DNA from: Orbilia blumenaviensis
Taxonomy: Eukaryota; Ascomycota; Orbiliomycetes; Orbiliales; Orbiliaceae
Direction: 5' to 3'
Assembly (NCBI GenBank): GCA_036872755.1
Contig: JAVHNS010000001.1
Span: 2,852,001-2,916,000 of the forward strand
Length of the DNA: 64,000 nucleotides
Below the pieces are notes generated by a model. That model made no database searches. It saw only the letters and a program-made list of their open reading frames with translations, and was not told the DNA's origin. Of this stretch, positions 39,364 to 51,443 are shown in pieces; the first letter of the stretch is position 1, and every line of letters starts with the position of its first letter. The position numbers and the translations under genes were made by a program.

Positions 39364-39820
39364 TCGACACCGGAATGGAACCACAATGCTGGAAAGGACA
39401 GGAGCCAAAGCCCCTGGTGGGCAGACCGGCCTTCTTGAGCCTCTCCGCCATCTCCTGGACCTCGAGCTGGTGGTCCTGTCGGCTGATAGAGCGAGAATGT
39501 TTGTTGGCGGCGGCAGTGGCAGTAGCGGTGGCAGGAGGCGAAGCGACGGCGGAGGATTTCGGATTCGATTGGCCGATGACAATGCCGTCGTCTTCTTCTT
39601 CCTCAGATGAATTCGAAGGAGAGGAATTCAGATTCGAATCCGAATTCGAAATTTCCTTATAGTTAGAGTCCCTGGAAGGTGACAGTGGTTGAATTGTCTG
39701 AACTTGGTTTGCTTGGGTGTCGAAGTGAACGATTCGGGTTGACGGCGACTGCTGGGACTGGTCCGGGGCGGCGACAGCAGCGGCCACGGTGGGCGGCGTC
39801 ACGGGTGACGACGACGACAT
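39364..39820 (-). CDS. Possible first exon of an unidentified protein
   Basis: From the ATG at 39,820 a frame of about 152 codons runs to a good GTACGT donor near 39,363. It is Ser/Thr/Ala-rich at first. It ends with a more structured segment, LEVQEMAERLKKAGLPT, then a Cys-containing SCPFQHCGSIPVSR, which looks conserved. The frame beyond the donor is a pyrimidine-driven artefact. I could not find a phase-matched downstream exon before the kinase start. It may be an alternative 5' exon, the start of a gene with a distal exon, or a small separate gene. The product is not recognised. Confidence 0.4.
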
Positions 39821-42800
39821 GATATATATATACACTCGAGTATCTACTGATACTCTCACTCTCGCACCCTCCGGATATGTTGTGCTCCCAAGCCCGAGGA
39901 GGCTAATATGTACTCTTGTCAGGAGCAAAATGTAATGTCGTACGTACCCAGGTAATCCTTAGTCTTAGTGTGTGTATCGGGTAGCAGTCGACGGGGGGGA
40001 AGTTAAGTACGGTAGCTGGTTAGGTAGTGGGGGGACAAGAAAAGAACAAAGAAGAAAGTCCGGCAGGTGGGAACGTGTTTTCGGGATAAATTAAAAACAG
40101 CGAACGAGCTCGTCCGAGAAAATTCGAAAATAGAGATGATACGATATGATTCAAATCAATTGCAATGCAGAATCCAATCAATAGGGAAAAATAGACAGAT
40201 GAGATCGATCGAATTCGAACTCGAACTTAACTCAACTTAACTTAACTCTGACAAGCAAGAGAGTGAGAAAAGGACCAGAGCGGGATGCCGGTCGGTTTTA
40301 AAAGCTTGGCTTTGTTAACGTTCGATTACGTTCCGGGAAGGACCAAATGAACGAACGTGAAATGACCGAATGGAACACTCTGAAACACAGATGATGATTG
40401 GGGGCAAATTCTAAAAGAACTTCCCGGAATGGTATTCTACTCTTCCTATAGTACTATCTTAATAATAGTATGGGTTTTATTTTTTGAATTTATTTTATTT
40501 TATCAGATCGAGTAGAGAGTATTTGAATCCAACTGCGATTGATTAATTGCGAATCGACTCGAACGGTGCACAAAACAAACAAACAGACAATAGAACAGCA
40601 CAGTACAGCTGACGGGACAGACAGAACCGAGAGATGGATAGAGAGATGGATAGATAGATATCCGGCAGATACGATGGGGGGGATGATTGAATGATCGAAT
40701 GAAAGGTAGATTGATTGATTGATTGCTTGAATCGATTATGGGGGCGCGCGGTTTTTTTTTTTTTTTTTTTTTAGCCGGAAAACATAGGTTCCGGAAGCTA
40801 CGGATGCGGGTTTTGGGCGGAGGATGAGCTAAGCATCGATGACGGATTCGCTCCCTCCAAAAAGGAAACATTCAACAGGGCCCCACCAGCCAAATCGATC
40901 CGGTATCTCAAATAAGTCACTTCTAAGTATACTTTTTTTACTAGTAATAGCATATTACTCCATATTACTAGCACTCTGAGAATAGACTATATGGACTGGA
41001 TGCCGTGCTACTTGCCGAGGGAGGGTCCAGTCCACGTCCTCTCGTATCGTATCGTATCATTTGTATCTGATATCTGATACTTAATTGGTATTTGGAAACG
41101 GAAAGCTGGCTGGCCAGGCGAAGTTCAGTACATGTAAATAAGTAAAATAATGTAAGCAAGCTAAAGCTAAGGATCCGGACTGTCCAGCTTCCGCGGGCGC
41201 ATCGAGCACGATTTTCGATCCCCGGTCCAAATTTCGAACTGGGAAGCGGAAAACCCTGTTCGCTGGCAGCCTGACCCAAATCTCGGAGGGTTCAGTCGAT
41301 TTTTTGCTCCGAACTCCGATATCACATTATTACTAGTACTATTGTTTCCATTTCTACCTATTTAAGCCATGCAGCTTGTCCCGCCGATGTTAATTGCACT
41401 TTGGTTTGAGTCATAGCTGGCTTAGAACGTAACGTATGTATCTGTGGCATAGCATAACAACATAGTGACCCAAACGTGCCATGATCGCATGTGCATGTTG
41501 CTCGCTATAAAGGGCTCGTGCATCCCGCAGCCTTCCATAGGTACGACAGAATCTGGAAAAGCATACTACGGAGTACTTGATAACCGTACGAATCGGAGAA
41601 GCTGTTGGGGTAACTGCTTAAGTAGCCAACAGAGCTAAATAGCTGGCTTTGCTAGCTCGGCCGGATTGCTTGCCTTGTACTTGCTTCTGTCAGGTCGAAC
41701 CAGGTCGATCGGGTGCTGGAATCCCTCCGAGCCGCGTGTAGATGCATGTCACTTATTTTTGACTTACATAACACCCCTCCATTCATTCACACATGAAAAA
41801 AAAAAAAAAAAAAAAAAACGTGAGTCGAGATAGATCGAAAAGTAAAAAGGGACCCACCCGGTACAACTCCATGCGCTATTCCAAGAGCTCTGCATCTTCT
41901 TTATCTTTTTGCATGTTAATCCATTGGATTGGGCGCTGAGTCGGCCCAATCGCTTCCTCTACCGTTTGCAGCAGGATCCCCTTACAACCGACTTTGGACC
42001 CGAGGTCGGCCCCGCGGAAGTTCCTTACCACCCGTCCCCTTTCTTTTCTTCTTCCTCTTCCAAGAACCCGAGAATTGGCGGCTAGGCAAAGCAAGATCTT
42101 AAGAAAGGGAACCATGATTCATACATCCAACTCATCTATACGCTTGGCTTCTAGTAAAACGAGACCAGGTAATACTTGTAGTATGTATTTGAAACCTCTG
42201 TGTTGAATGTTTCTGCGTCACAACGCATGTTCCAACACAGCAGTGCTCTCTAACATCTGTCCCCATGGCCCAAGAGCCCGGACATTGGGGAAGTTATCGG
42301 ACGAGACGGTTATCATGGATGTGTGTCAGTTGCGGATAATAATAATACCCATCTGATCTGATTGTTACAACCCCTCCCTTGCCGCAGTACTGCCATGCAC
42401 ATACAATCAAAGGCCATGTTACATGTTACATGTCGTGCGCACACCACATACGCGGATACTCGCAGGCCTGGTCCCCGATCAAAAAATCGATTTCGCAATC
42501 TCACCCTTTTTTTATGCTTGCTCCCCCGTGCCACATACTACTACTACGTATGCGGTGCACAGGCCAGATCAGACCAGACCAGGTATCATTTCGTCTTTCC
42601 CCGGAAATTAACCACCAAACGGTATATTACATAACCCAAGGCCGGCCCAGGTGAAAAGCTATTAAAAGCAAACACCGATCTGCCGACCGCGAATAATGCT
42701 AAAACCTCCACATCGCTGTCAGCATGAGTTTGCTGCTACATTAGTTAGCAAGCAAGCAGGGAGGCGAAGCTCGGACCCGACGGGAAACCGTTTTTAAATT

Positions 42801-45800
42801 CTAATACAATTTCACCTACTAACCAATTAAGCAAGTACTTAATTAGGCGCTCCATATCTTACCTATATATAGTCAACATTTCCTTGTGGAGTTACGTAGC
42901 TAGCTAATAATTAAACGGCGTCTCCGTTTGGTAACACAAACTCCAATTTTATAAAGAATGTAGCTGCGAAAATAGATATAAATATATTAATTTGCCAGAT
43001 CGTATTAACACTAGAAAGAGAAATATTCTACTTCCCAAGAAGGAAGTTGTCCCTTTCAACCTTTCGGTATGCACAGTAATTGTAATATGCCACGTGAGTG
43101 TGGGGTATTTCACAGACCCTTCGCTTTTTTCTTTTTTTTGTGTTTAGGATATAGAATCCTGAGGATCGTGTTCAAGTTGAGGATCCAATATAGTATTATC
43201 TGTTTTAGATATCAATAGACTACTAACCAAATAGCTAGCTGTAGCACTTCTTTACCGCTTTATCAAAAAGGATATACTCGTACTTAACTATCGTAGGGGG
43301 GTGCGTTTTCCCGGCCATCTAGTAAAATTATACACAAGCCAATCTAAAACCAGGCCCGAGAGCAATAAAGACATACGAAAGAGCTAGTTTCGCTCTTCTA
43401 AAGTGTTTTAAGATGTTTTCAAAGCACAAGAGGTCCACGCGAAATTCCCTACAGTATATATATATACTACGGGAAATTTTAAAATGGTGCTTTTCCTGGG
43501 TCGTCTACCAAAACGTAAGCCAGTCTTAGGTTGGGCTTCATACCTGTGGTAAAGATATATTAAAGGGATCTTAAAACGTTTATTTGGATTTCTTGAGAAG
43601 GCCTAAGTACTGACTTATTTATGCATTGATTCATGGTGCTAGAACTGTGGGATTTTTGAACACCGTTGCAACCCAGCTATCTGGCGATAATACCGATCCA
43701 CACTATAATACCGTACTAATACCGTAGTAGGTATTTGAAAAACTCTTTGTAGAGCTCTACCCCTTATTATGTCTATTATCGAGCTCCATTGTGAAAGAAT
43801 CAAGGTAAGTAATTATAATTATGATTTATGTAAATATTAGTCTAATGAATTAAAGATCGCGAAGAATCACTTAGCAACAAATCCCAACTTCACAAGATTG
43901 CTGTGTTGGGGAATCGTGACCAACAATCCACTTTAGATAGATCTATAGACCAGACGAATCAATACGTAACTACTCTAGCTACGTCCTCCTCCTTCCAGCG
44001 CACGTGCCTAGGATCTGCAGTTTTCACATATGACATTGTGCACGCTGCGCCGGGTGTTCCTACATCCGGATCGTCACGCATTTTTATGGATCAGTAAAAA
44101 AAAGGGTAAGCTTATTATGCTGATATGTATTATAGCTACCTACCTATACTATAAATTCCCTAGCTCCGCTATTATTATAGCAAAAATCGTCATATAGATG
44201 TATGTATGCAGCAATGACATGTACGGTCCCTTGGTGTAACGGTTATATTATGGCTATACGCGTATCCGGGATCTTGGGGTCCGAAGATGGGATGACTAAG
44301 CATAACACGCGACAACGCAGTTTATTTAATAGATGGGTGGGTTGTTTTGACGAGCTTGTGATTGTGGATGGATGGATGGATGGGTTTGGTGGGCGATTTG
44401 GTAGGTACCACGGTCCGGAAGGTGTTAAGATTTTGGCCATAAAACCTGATGATGCTTGGTACTCGGTGCTGCTTCAATGGGAAGAGGTTTGTTAGGGCTT
44501 TTCCACGGAGTTGCACTTCCCCGGAAATGCATGTCGTCGTCGGCAGCTGGGTAACTAGATACCTACCTAGGTACTTATAAGGCGGTATACACATCCGCAA
44601 GTCATGAAGCCCAAAATCAAGATTTTTTCTTGAATTTTCCTGAATATCAGATCCTATCCCCCCAACAAGTCAAGAAACACCGTGCATTGTGATTATACAG
44701 AAACCTCGGACCCCCGCCTTCCGGTCCTCTGTCAACGCATAAGCTATCCGACGTTCCGCTTCCGGTCGCTTACCCTGGCACCTCGCCTCGTTTTCCAGCT
44801 GAGGTATATGCATATCTCGCTTTCTTCCTAGCTCTAAAGTGTAGGCTCCCATTTCCGTCCGTGGAATTAATGGGGGGGCTATATGATATACGATGCGTGC
44901 GTGCGCATGCAGCTACTGTTTCGTGTAACGTAACAATATATTGGCTAGATTGCTTGCTAGATTTGAAGATACTGTTGAGGCCTATGGTGTCACACGACCG
45001 CTTTCACTTTGCAATAGCTTTAATTTTCTTTGTTTAACTTGGTCTCGTTGGTTGATTGGAGCTTACTGAATGACACTCTTTTAAAGCTTTTCAGAATTGA
45101 TTAATTTTGAAATAATATTATATAACAAACCGGACCGAGACGATAACAAACCCTACCCGGCATACACTCCCGGGGTATTACAGCTTCGTGTTTAGCAAAC
45201 TTGGAATGGATGCCGTATAAACCCTTTGACATTGTGCGTGTCTGGGCTCCCGAGTCCATGTAAAATCCATGTTTCATTTCCCCGCCGGTTTAGCAGCTGG
45301 CCAAGCCTGCCCCGTGCTTGATTTTAGACAAGTCTAGCTCCCCGAGAGGCTGTACCATGGCACCGGCTAACTTAAGAATCTCTTAGGATCGGGGATCATG
45401 CTGTATTTTTAATTGCTATTTCATTTGTCGTACATAAACATCTTATACTCCAGTGCCGAATACCACACTTAACCACCATGTATGTACGAATATGCTCGGC
45501 ACTGTGAAAGAGCATGACCAATGCCAATGATGTTATCTCCCCGCACCGTTGAGTTAGTATATTATGGTATTATATATCTCTTCGGTCCCAGCTGACCGGT
45601 GGCGTCTGTGCAAGCGAATCACAATGCAATGGGACTTTTGGCTAGCATACTTCGGTTCTAAAAATATATATGACTGTTGTCTTTTTAGAGGTTTTACCAA
45701 TTCGCCCGCGGTATAGATAGAATATCGGTCCAAAGTTCGGGTGGATATGGCGACCCGCTTGGTGTTTAATTTACGTAAGGCCGGTGCAAGAATAATCTTG

Positions 45801-46358
45801 GCCTTGTATGCATACTTGTAGATGTGGATATGTAGATATCTTGAGCGAGCTTAAACTTCTAAACTGAGTATCCTAGGTGATACTTATAAATGGTCTTATA
45901 AGCCAGCCCTTCACGAAGTGGCGCGACTTTGAGTTTGCGCTGTTTAAATAGCTGTTTAGAAAGCTATACTATTGGAAATTAGTTCTTTCAAGCGTCGGGT
46001 CTGACTAGATTAGATGTTAAACTGTAGTTATTAATTAAATTGAGGGCCTTTTTTTTGAAAGCTTTGAGTTAATAAGTTATCATGATGGGGGAACATTAAT
46101 TTGTGTTAGATTTAAGGTAATAGAACCTATCATCGTGAAAATTGACTGTAAGAATTGAATCGCGGGGCGAATGTTACTGGTTACCTCGGATATCTCATAT
46201 CAGGCCATAGTGGCGTCCTATCACCGCCACACATCGATAAACTTCTCCCGCACCGCCACTTCAAACATCCCAAAAACTTCAAACAACCAAAACCAACCAA
46301 GTAAAAAAGAAGAAAGAGGGGTGCAACTGCATATGATGTTGACGATAAGTAATCCATC
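39821..46358. other. 6.5-kb gene-poor region with simple repeats
   Basis: No frame here has recognisable content. The visible elements are microsatellites and homopolymers: (GATA/GATG)n near 40,635-40,660, T21 at 40,752-40,772, A23 at 41,796-41,818, (ATGG)n at 44,365-44,385, and a run of TACCTACC/TAGGTA-type motifs around 44,130 and 44,560. There is also an inverted AT dinucleotide run at 43,455-43,468. A long noncoding transcript, an untranslated leader or a gene with many tiny exons cannot be excluded. Confidence 0.55.
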
Positions 46359-47735
46359 ATGAACGCCTCTTCTCTCGGTCTGCGATTGGCTTCGCAGCTC
46401 GTTTCTCGCCCGTGTCTTTGTGCCGGCGCAACCATCCGTTCCGTGCCCCTCTATACCGGTACCCCGCTGTCCTCATGTGTCCGAATAGCTACGACCACGA
46501 CTACAAAGATATCGATATCTCGAACGATATGGACATCTACGTTTTCCAAACCCTCAATTGAATCATCGTCACTACCTCCAAAGAATGCATCCTCACCACT
46601 CAGCTTCATCCGCTCCGTCTCCTTCAACCGCCGTGCCCGCGCCAGCCCACGAGTCCGCCAACCCCCACCATCCCTCCCCGCCCCTCGAGAACCCACGATA
46701 GCAAAACCTGCCACAATAACAGGAGCCGAACAAGAAGCCATCCGCTATACGGACTACATCCGGCCAGAAGGCTCTTCGTCCGAAGACCCACTTCCACCAC
46801 CACCATTATCACCAACCCAAAAGGCAACCTCACGGTACATCTCCCTCCTAGGCGTAATCTTCGCGGTAGTACATATCCTGTGGTGGGCTCCCAACCTCTC
46901 GGGGGCAGCACATCAAGACACAAAAGCTACGATCGGAGAAACCGGCTGGTTTAACAAATATGTTTTACCATGGCGTGAATTCAATGAAAGATGGTTAACC
47001 TTTGATCCGGCTACTGCTTTTGAACGGTTATCGCTTACACCCGGGCCGACTACTGTTCCTTCCGAAGTACGAAAGGAGGAAGCTATGTTCACACGGTTTA
47101 CGCAGTTTTTGTTACCAGCGGTGTCGCATGCGCAGCTGTGGCATTTATCGTTTAATTTCTTTGCTATGCAGGCTTTATCACCGACCATTGTGCGCTACTA
47201 CGGGTTTTCGAGGGCATTGATCGCGTATCCTATCATCAGTATCCTGGACTTTGCGTTGGTACTGGCGTTTGATAGGTTTATGAATCCGTATACGAACCTG
47301 GATAATACAACCTCTATGGTACGATACCGCGAAACAGATCCCAGGGTAGTAAAACTCCGAACCGGAAAACCGCCGACTAGGGAGGTTGAAGAGGAACATT
47401 GGTGGTTAGGACAGCATTGTAGACCTGCTGTCGGGGCTTCTGGTGTTCTTGTGGGGTTTTTAGCTATCACTGCTATTGTTAACCCTATGGCGAAGTTTGA
47501 GTTGATGTTTATACCAGTGGGGATCAGTGTTAGGACGCTGTTTATGGGGTTTGCGGGGATGGATCTTGTAGGTGTGGGATTGGGATGGGAGCAGGTGGGG
47601 AATTTGGGACATTTGATGGGGGCTGTTGGTGGAGTTTTGGTATGGGCACTTTGGTTGAGGAGAGTTAGGTTGCCGGATGAGGTTAGGAGGCAGTTGATGA
47701 TGGGGTTGAGAAGGAAGAAGATGGGGTTGGACTAA
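46359..47735 (+). CDS. PCP1: Mitochondrial rhomboid protease (PCP1/PARL type)
   Basis: A single-exon gene of 458 residues starting at the ATG at 46,359. The first ~60 residues are rich in Arg, Ser and Thr and poor in acidic residues, as expected of a mitochondrial presequence. A membrane segment lies near 160-178 (LGVIFAVVHILWW). The rhomboid core follows: a WHLSFNFFAM helix (~262), the catalytic serine in VGASGVLVG (~357) and the partner histidine in GNLGHLMGAVGG (~416). PCP1 family members cleave proteins within the inner membrane, such as Mgm1/OPA1 and Ccp1 in yeast. The serine-histidine dyad is intact. A ~70-residue loop between helices (300-350) is acidic and probably family-specific. 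Convergent with the HSP10 gene, 302 bp away. Confidence 0.9.
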   Translation: MNASSLGLRLASQLVSRPCLCAGATIRSVPLYTGTPLSSCVRIATTTTTKISISRTIWTSTFSKPSIESSSLPPKNASSPLSFIRSVSFNRRARASPRVRQPPPSLPAPREPTIAKPATITGAEQEAIRYTDYIRPEGSSSEDPLPPPPLSPTQKATSRYISLLGVIFAVVHILWWAPNLSGAAHQDTKATIGETGWFNKYVLPWREFNERWLTFDPATAFERLSLTPGPTTVPSEVRKEEAMFTRFTQFLLPAVSHAQLWHLSFNFFAMQALSPTIVRYYGFSRALIAYPIISILDFALVLAFDRFMNPYTNLDNTTSMVRYRETDPRVVKLRTGKPPTREVEEEHWWLGQHCRPAVGASGVLVGFLAITAIVNPMAKFELMFIPVGISVRTLFMGFAGMDLVGVGLGWEQVGNLGHLMGAVGGVLVWALWLRRVRLPDEVRRQLMMGLRRKKMGLD

Positions 47736-48037
47736 ACCATACTTCTTATCATGATAAAATTGAGTAGTATTATTGTATATAGCGCGTGTAAGATAGCTTG
47801 ATGATTGAGGATTATATCATCTATATATGGAAAATCTGGAATGAATGGAAGATTGTATCATGACATGCGTATGTGTGATATATGTGCGGAGATGGGATGA
47901 TTTCCACATTCTTTTTTTCCCTTTTGAAGGTCTTCATGCAATGGCTATAATAAGTAGTAGTATATGTACAGTACTAGTAATAGTAGTAATAGTAATAAGA
48001 TTTCCTCCTCCCTTCCTTTCTTCGAGCTTAAACCAGT
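47736..48037. other. Convergent spacer between rhomboid and HSP10
   Basis: About 300 bp joining two 3' ends. Short AT-rich stretches and a pyrimidine run (48,001-48,020) are present. No gene is seen. Confidence 0.6.
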
Positions 48038-48615
48038 TTACTCGTTGATCTTAGCCAGCAGCCTGTCACCAACAGTTAGTACTTTACTATAATCAAAACC
48101 ACAATACACCTAACTCCGAAGCAAAAGAGAGAAAAAAAAGGTCTATAAAAAAATATGGGGAAATGGAACGTACTCATGATCCCTAAACAAAGTAAACTCC
48201 TCATCTCCAACCTTCACAGGGCTACCTCCAAACTGTGGGATGAGCACCCTATCACCAGGCTTAACGCTGACCTCCAGCCTCTTTCCATCTCTATCGAATC
48301 CACCGGGACCGACGGCGAGAACTTTGGCTTCGGATAGCTTTTCGACGGAGGATTCTGGGAGGAAGATTCCTGAGGCGGTTTTTGTTTCGGCACGGATCCG
48401 CTGGACGAGGATGCGGTCGAGAAGAGGGGAGAGAGCTTTGATTGTGCGGATTGAGGTGGCCTGTATTTATTTTATATCTTAGGTTAGTTTTGATGTTGTA
48501 GCGCTTTGGTTTGGTGGGGGGGTTCTATGGATCGGTAGGTATGGAAGGCATAGCATATATATCCGGATAGTGGATAATTGAACGGAAAGAAGGAGGGAGG
48601 GATAGCGCCTACCAT
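48038..48615 (-). CDS. HSP10: Mitochondrial co-chaperonin HSP10 (GroES family)
   Basis: Exons 48,615-48,613 (start codon only), 48,460-48,174 and 48,062-48,038 give 104 residues, exactly the usual length. The first intron begins directly after ATG (GTAGGC) and has a CTAAC branch site and TACAG acceptor. The second uses GTACGT and GACAG. Family marks are IRTIKALSPLLDRILVQR, TASGIFLPE (mobile loop), VLAVGPGG and the C-terminal FTLFRDHE plus LLAKINE across the last junction. HSP10 caps HSP60 in the mitochondrial matrix and acts in protein folding. Recovering the expected N- and C-termini supports both tiny exons. The start-codon-only exon is unusual but the phase fits. Confidence 0.93.
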
Positions 48616-50045
48616 TGCTGCAGATATAAAACCCTGAGTGTTATATTTTTAAAGAAATGACTTCGCTAACAACTGTAACAAGGAAGGGAGATGAAGTAAA
48701 TATGAATTGAATTGCAGGATGGTGTATGCAATTAAGTGCTGGGTCGGTACAGGTTATAGTCTTATATTCAGGAAGAAGGAAAGAAAAGTTTTCCGGGGTT
48801 GTTTTTGCATTTGCAATTGGCGGGCGGGATGTTGGAACAGTCTCGAAGTGCCAAGCCCTTTTTTTCCCCTTTTAGCTCTACCGATTGATGTGTTGGTGTG
48901 TTGCTGGTGTGTTGCCGAAGATGAAAATGAAGACGGAGGATGTTTGCTGGTTTGATGGGTTACTGAATGTGGTATAATGTGTTGGGCAGGGACGCGCACC
49001 TTGATTTGGAAGGAAGACGCGTTAGGTAAGATATGGATGTAGTCAGAGACAGACTGCAGGGTGATATCACCATGGGAGATGCTCGAAAGAAGAAGGCTCA
49101 AAGAGGAAGAGCAAGAAGAGGAAGAAGATATTGGACGGTGCTCCACTCTGCTGGCTTACCTCCTCTACATCTACTACTACATCTCTACATCTACACTTCC
49201 TACATCTGGCTACCTAGCTAATCACTCTTCTTCCTCCCCAGGCGTGACTACACCCACGGTTGAACTCATATTGAAGTTGGTTTCTGAACGCGAACGAACA
49301 AACTAGACTAACGTCGTGCCTCATTGGCTTTCTCTCCATCCTGGTCCCTTCGTGTTTTTCAAGGCTCGCTCGGATCCTGTTTGAATGAAACACGCCCTGC
49401 CTGCCTGACCGCTTGTCATCCGTCACCATAAGACCGGTTACAACAGCCAGCCAGCCAGCCAGCCAACCAGACCAGCAGTTAGTCAGACCGGAAGGCTCCC
49501 TTTTTTTTCTCGATCGAACCAAAAACCGTTGAACGAATCTGGGAAAGGTTAGGCTGGGTTATTATTAAACCAAAGGGAGGGAAACTTAAGGGACGGAAAA
49601 GACCAAAACAGAAAGACAAGCAGCGTCGTCTTCGTCTTTGGGAATCCGACCTCATTCTGACGTTTTTGGTCCGTCTCGCCTGCTGCAGCTTGTTATAAAC
49701 TAAATTTAAATTGATTGAAGGAGAGGAAGAGCAAGGAGAAGAGAAAGAAGAAGAAGTCACTCCACAGCCACACCCTCCTGGACTGACTGACTGACTGATT
49801 GCCTGCCTGGATCTCGGGTTGGTGCTCAATTACACTGTACTGCGCTGCACGGTACTGTACTGTACTGTACTGGACTTGACCTGACTGGACCTCCCTCCCG
49901 TCCGACATTCCTACATTTCCGCTAACCCCCCCTCCTCCTCCTTGAGCTTTTACTCCGATTCCTACTCACCCCTCCCTCCTTTCTTCTCCTCTCTCCCTTT
50001 CCCTTCTTCCCTTTCCTTTTTTCTCCCCTCTTCTTCTTTCTCGAG
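48616..50045. promoter_or_regulatory. Divergent promoter region (HSP10 / DCN1-like)
   Basis: About 1.4 kb between two divergent start codons. It contains several short tandem arrays: (CCAG)n at 49,447-49,466, (GACT)n at 49,784-49,800 and (GTACT)n at 49,853-49,872. A C/T-rich leader (49,940-50,040) lies directly before the DCN1 start. I cannot define a heat-shock element confidently. Confidence 0.5.
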
Positions 50046-51443
50046 ATGCCGCCGAAGAAGAAGCCTGTTGTGCCCGTCGATCCAACTGCTATTAATAACA
50101 CTACCGCACAAACAACCAGACGCTTTACCCGTTCCTCATCATCCAGTACTACCACTACCACTACCACTACCACTACCACCACTGCCGCCATCGCTTCCAA
50201 CGCTAGGGCTAAACACACCGTAGACACCGACATGGGCAGCGCCGTCTCGAAAGCAAAAGCGATTAAAGCCCGGAAATCGCGTAAATCCAACGGCACGGAG
50301 GTTGCACCCACCGACAGTACTGCTACCACCAACGGCCACACCAACGATCCGTCGTCACCCTCATCATCGTCAAAACAGGACCAGACAGTCGAAGAGTCGT
50401 CATCAGCCACTCCTAACGGGAAAGGGAAACGAAAGACGACAACAGCCGCCGAGCCGAAGGCTGCTACTGCCAAGAAACACAAGGTCTCGAAATCGGCTGA
50501 TGACGAGAATGCGATTGTCGTGCCGAAGGTCGTGTCTAAACCAATGAAACCCGCGAAGAAATCCCAACCGAAGAATGCGGAGGAGTGGTTTGAATTATAC
50601 GCCAGTACGTCATTTATTTTCTATATCAAATTTTTTATTTTTATTATTTTAATTTAATAGTAATGTTATACTAACTAACGGGGTTCTGATTTTAAACAGG
50701 CGAAGAAGACCCGAGCCAAATCGATGTCCCGGGGATCATCCGACTGCTCGAAGACCTCTCCGTAAAGTTTGAGTCCGCTGCGATCTATATTCTCTGCTGG
50801 AAACTCGGTCTGCCTACCATGGGCTCGATCCCCCGCGAAAAATGGATTGATGGCATGAAGAAGTTCGGCGTAACCAACAATGCACAGCTACTAAAAACTC
50901 TCGGCACCTGGCTCGACCAGACAAAGCCCGTCTCGCCGGCGTCTGACAACTTTCTCGCATTCTTCAAATACATGTTCCAGTTCTCGAAAAACGTACCGGA
51001 GGCACGGACAGTCGCTTTAGATAGTGCTATTGCGGTTTTGGCGTTCGTACTGGACCCACTGACGTACGACCTGAAATACGATCCGGAGACGGCAGTTCCG
51101 CTGAAGTGGGAGAATCATCCGTACCCACATGCGGTACCATTCGTGGAATTTTTGACGGAGAAACAGCCGGTGAAGGTGATTAATAAGGATCAGTGGGAGA
51201 GCTTTTTGCCGTTCAATCGGTCGGTGGAGTACATGCTCGGGAATTACGATCCGGATGGTGCCTGTAAGTCTTTCCCCCCAACACTTCCTTTTAAGGCGAG
51301 ATCTATGTTGTATATTGAGTTGGAGACTAATGTGGGGTTTTTGTGATTAAGGGCCTGCTCTGTACGACCAGTACGTCGACTGGCGGAAGGAAAGGGATGG
51401 GTTGACCGCGGGACCAAAGGACGGCCCGGACACGGAAAGCTAA
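50046..51443 (+). CDS. DCN1: DCN1-like protein, cullin neddylation factor
   Basis: Exons 50,046-50,604, 50,700-51,263 and 51,352-51,443 join in phase to 404 residues. Donors are GTACGT and GTAAGT. The PONY domain (~195-395) contains the expected helices: WKLGLPTMGSIPREKWIDGM, LLKTLGTWLDQT, DNFLAFFKYMFQFSK and, across the last junction, DPDGA then W and PALYDQYVDW. DCN1 scaffolds the cullin-NEDD8 transfer together with Ubc12. The first ~190 residues are a Ser/Thr/Lys-rich extension that starts with PKKKP and includes a run of about a dozen Thr from an ACC/ACT microsatellite (50,145-50,180). This makes the protein longer than the usual ~260 residues. A UBA domain is not visible at the N-terminus. 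Confidence 0.88.

Noticed and set aside
38705..39582. Several long minus-strand frames rich in Phe, Ser or Arg
   Set aside because: They overlap each other in different frames and follow purine/pyrimidine bias only.
41796..41818. A23 as poly(A) tail of a retroposed gene
   Set aside because: No upstream coding remnant or target-site duplication is visible; it is more likely a plain homopolymer.
44222..44300. tRNA-like stretch starting GGTCCCTTGGTGTAACGG
   Set aside because: The A-box resembles a tRNA, but no acceptor stem pairs and the B-box-like GGTCCGAAG is imperfect.
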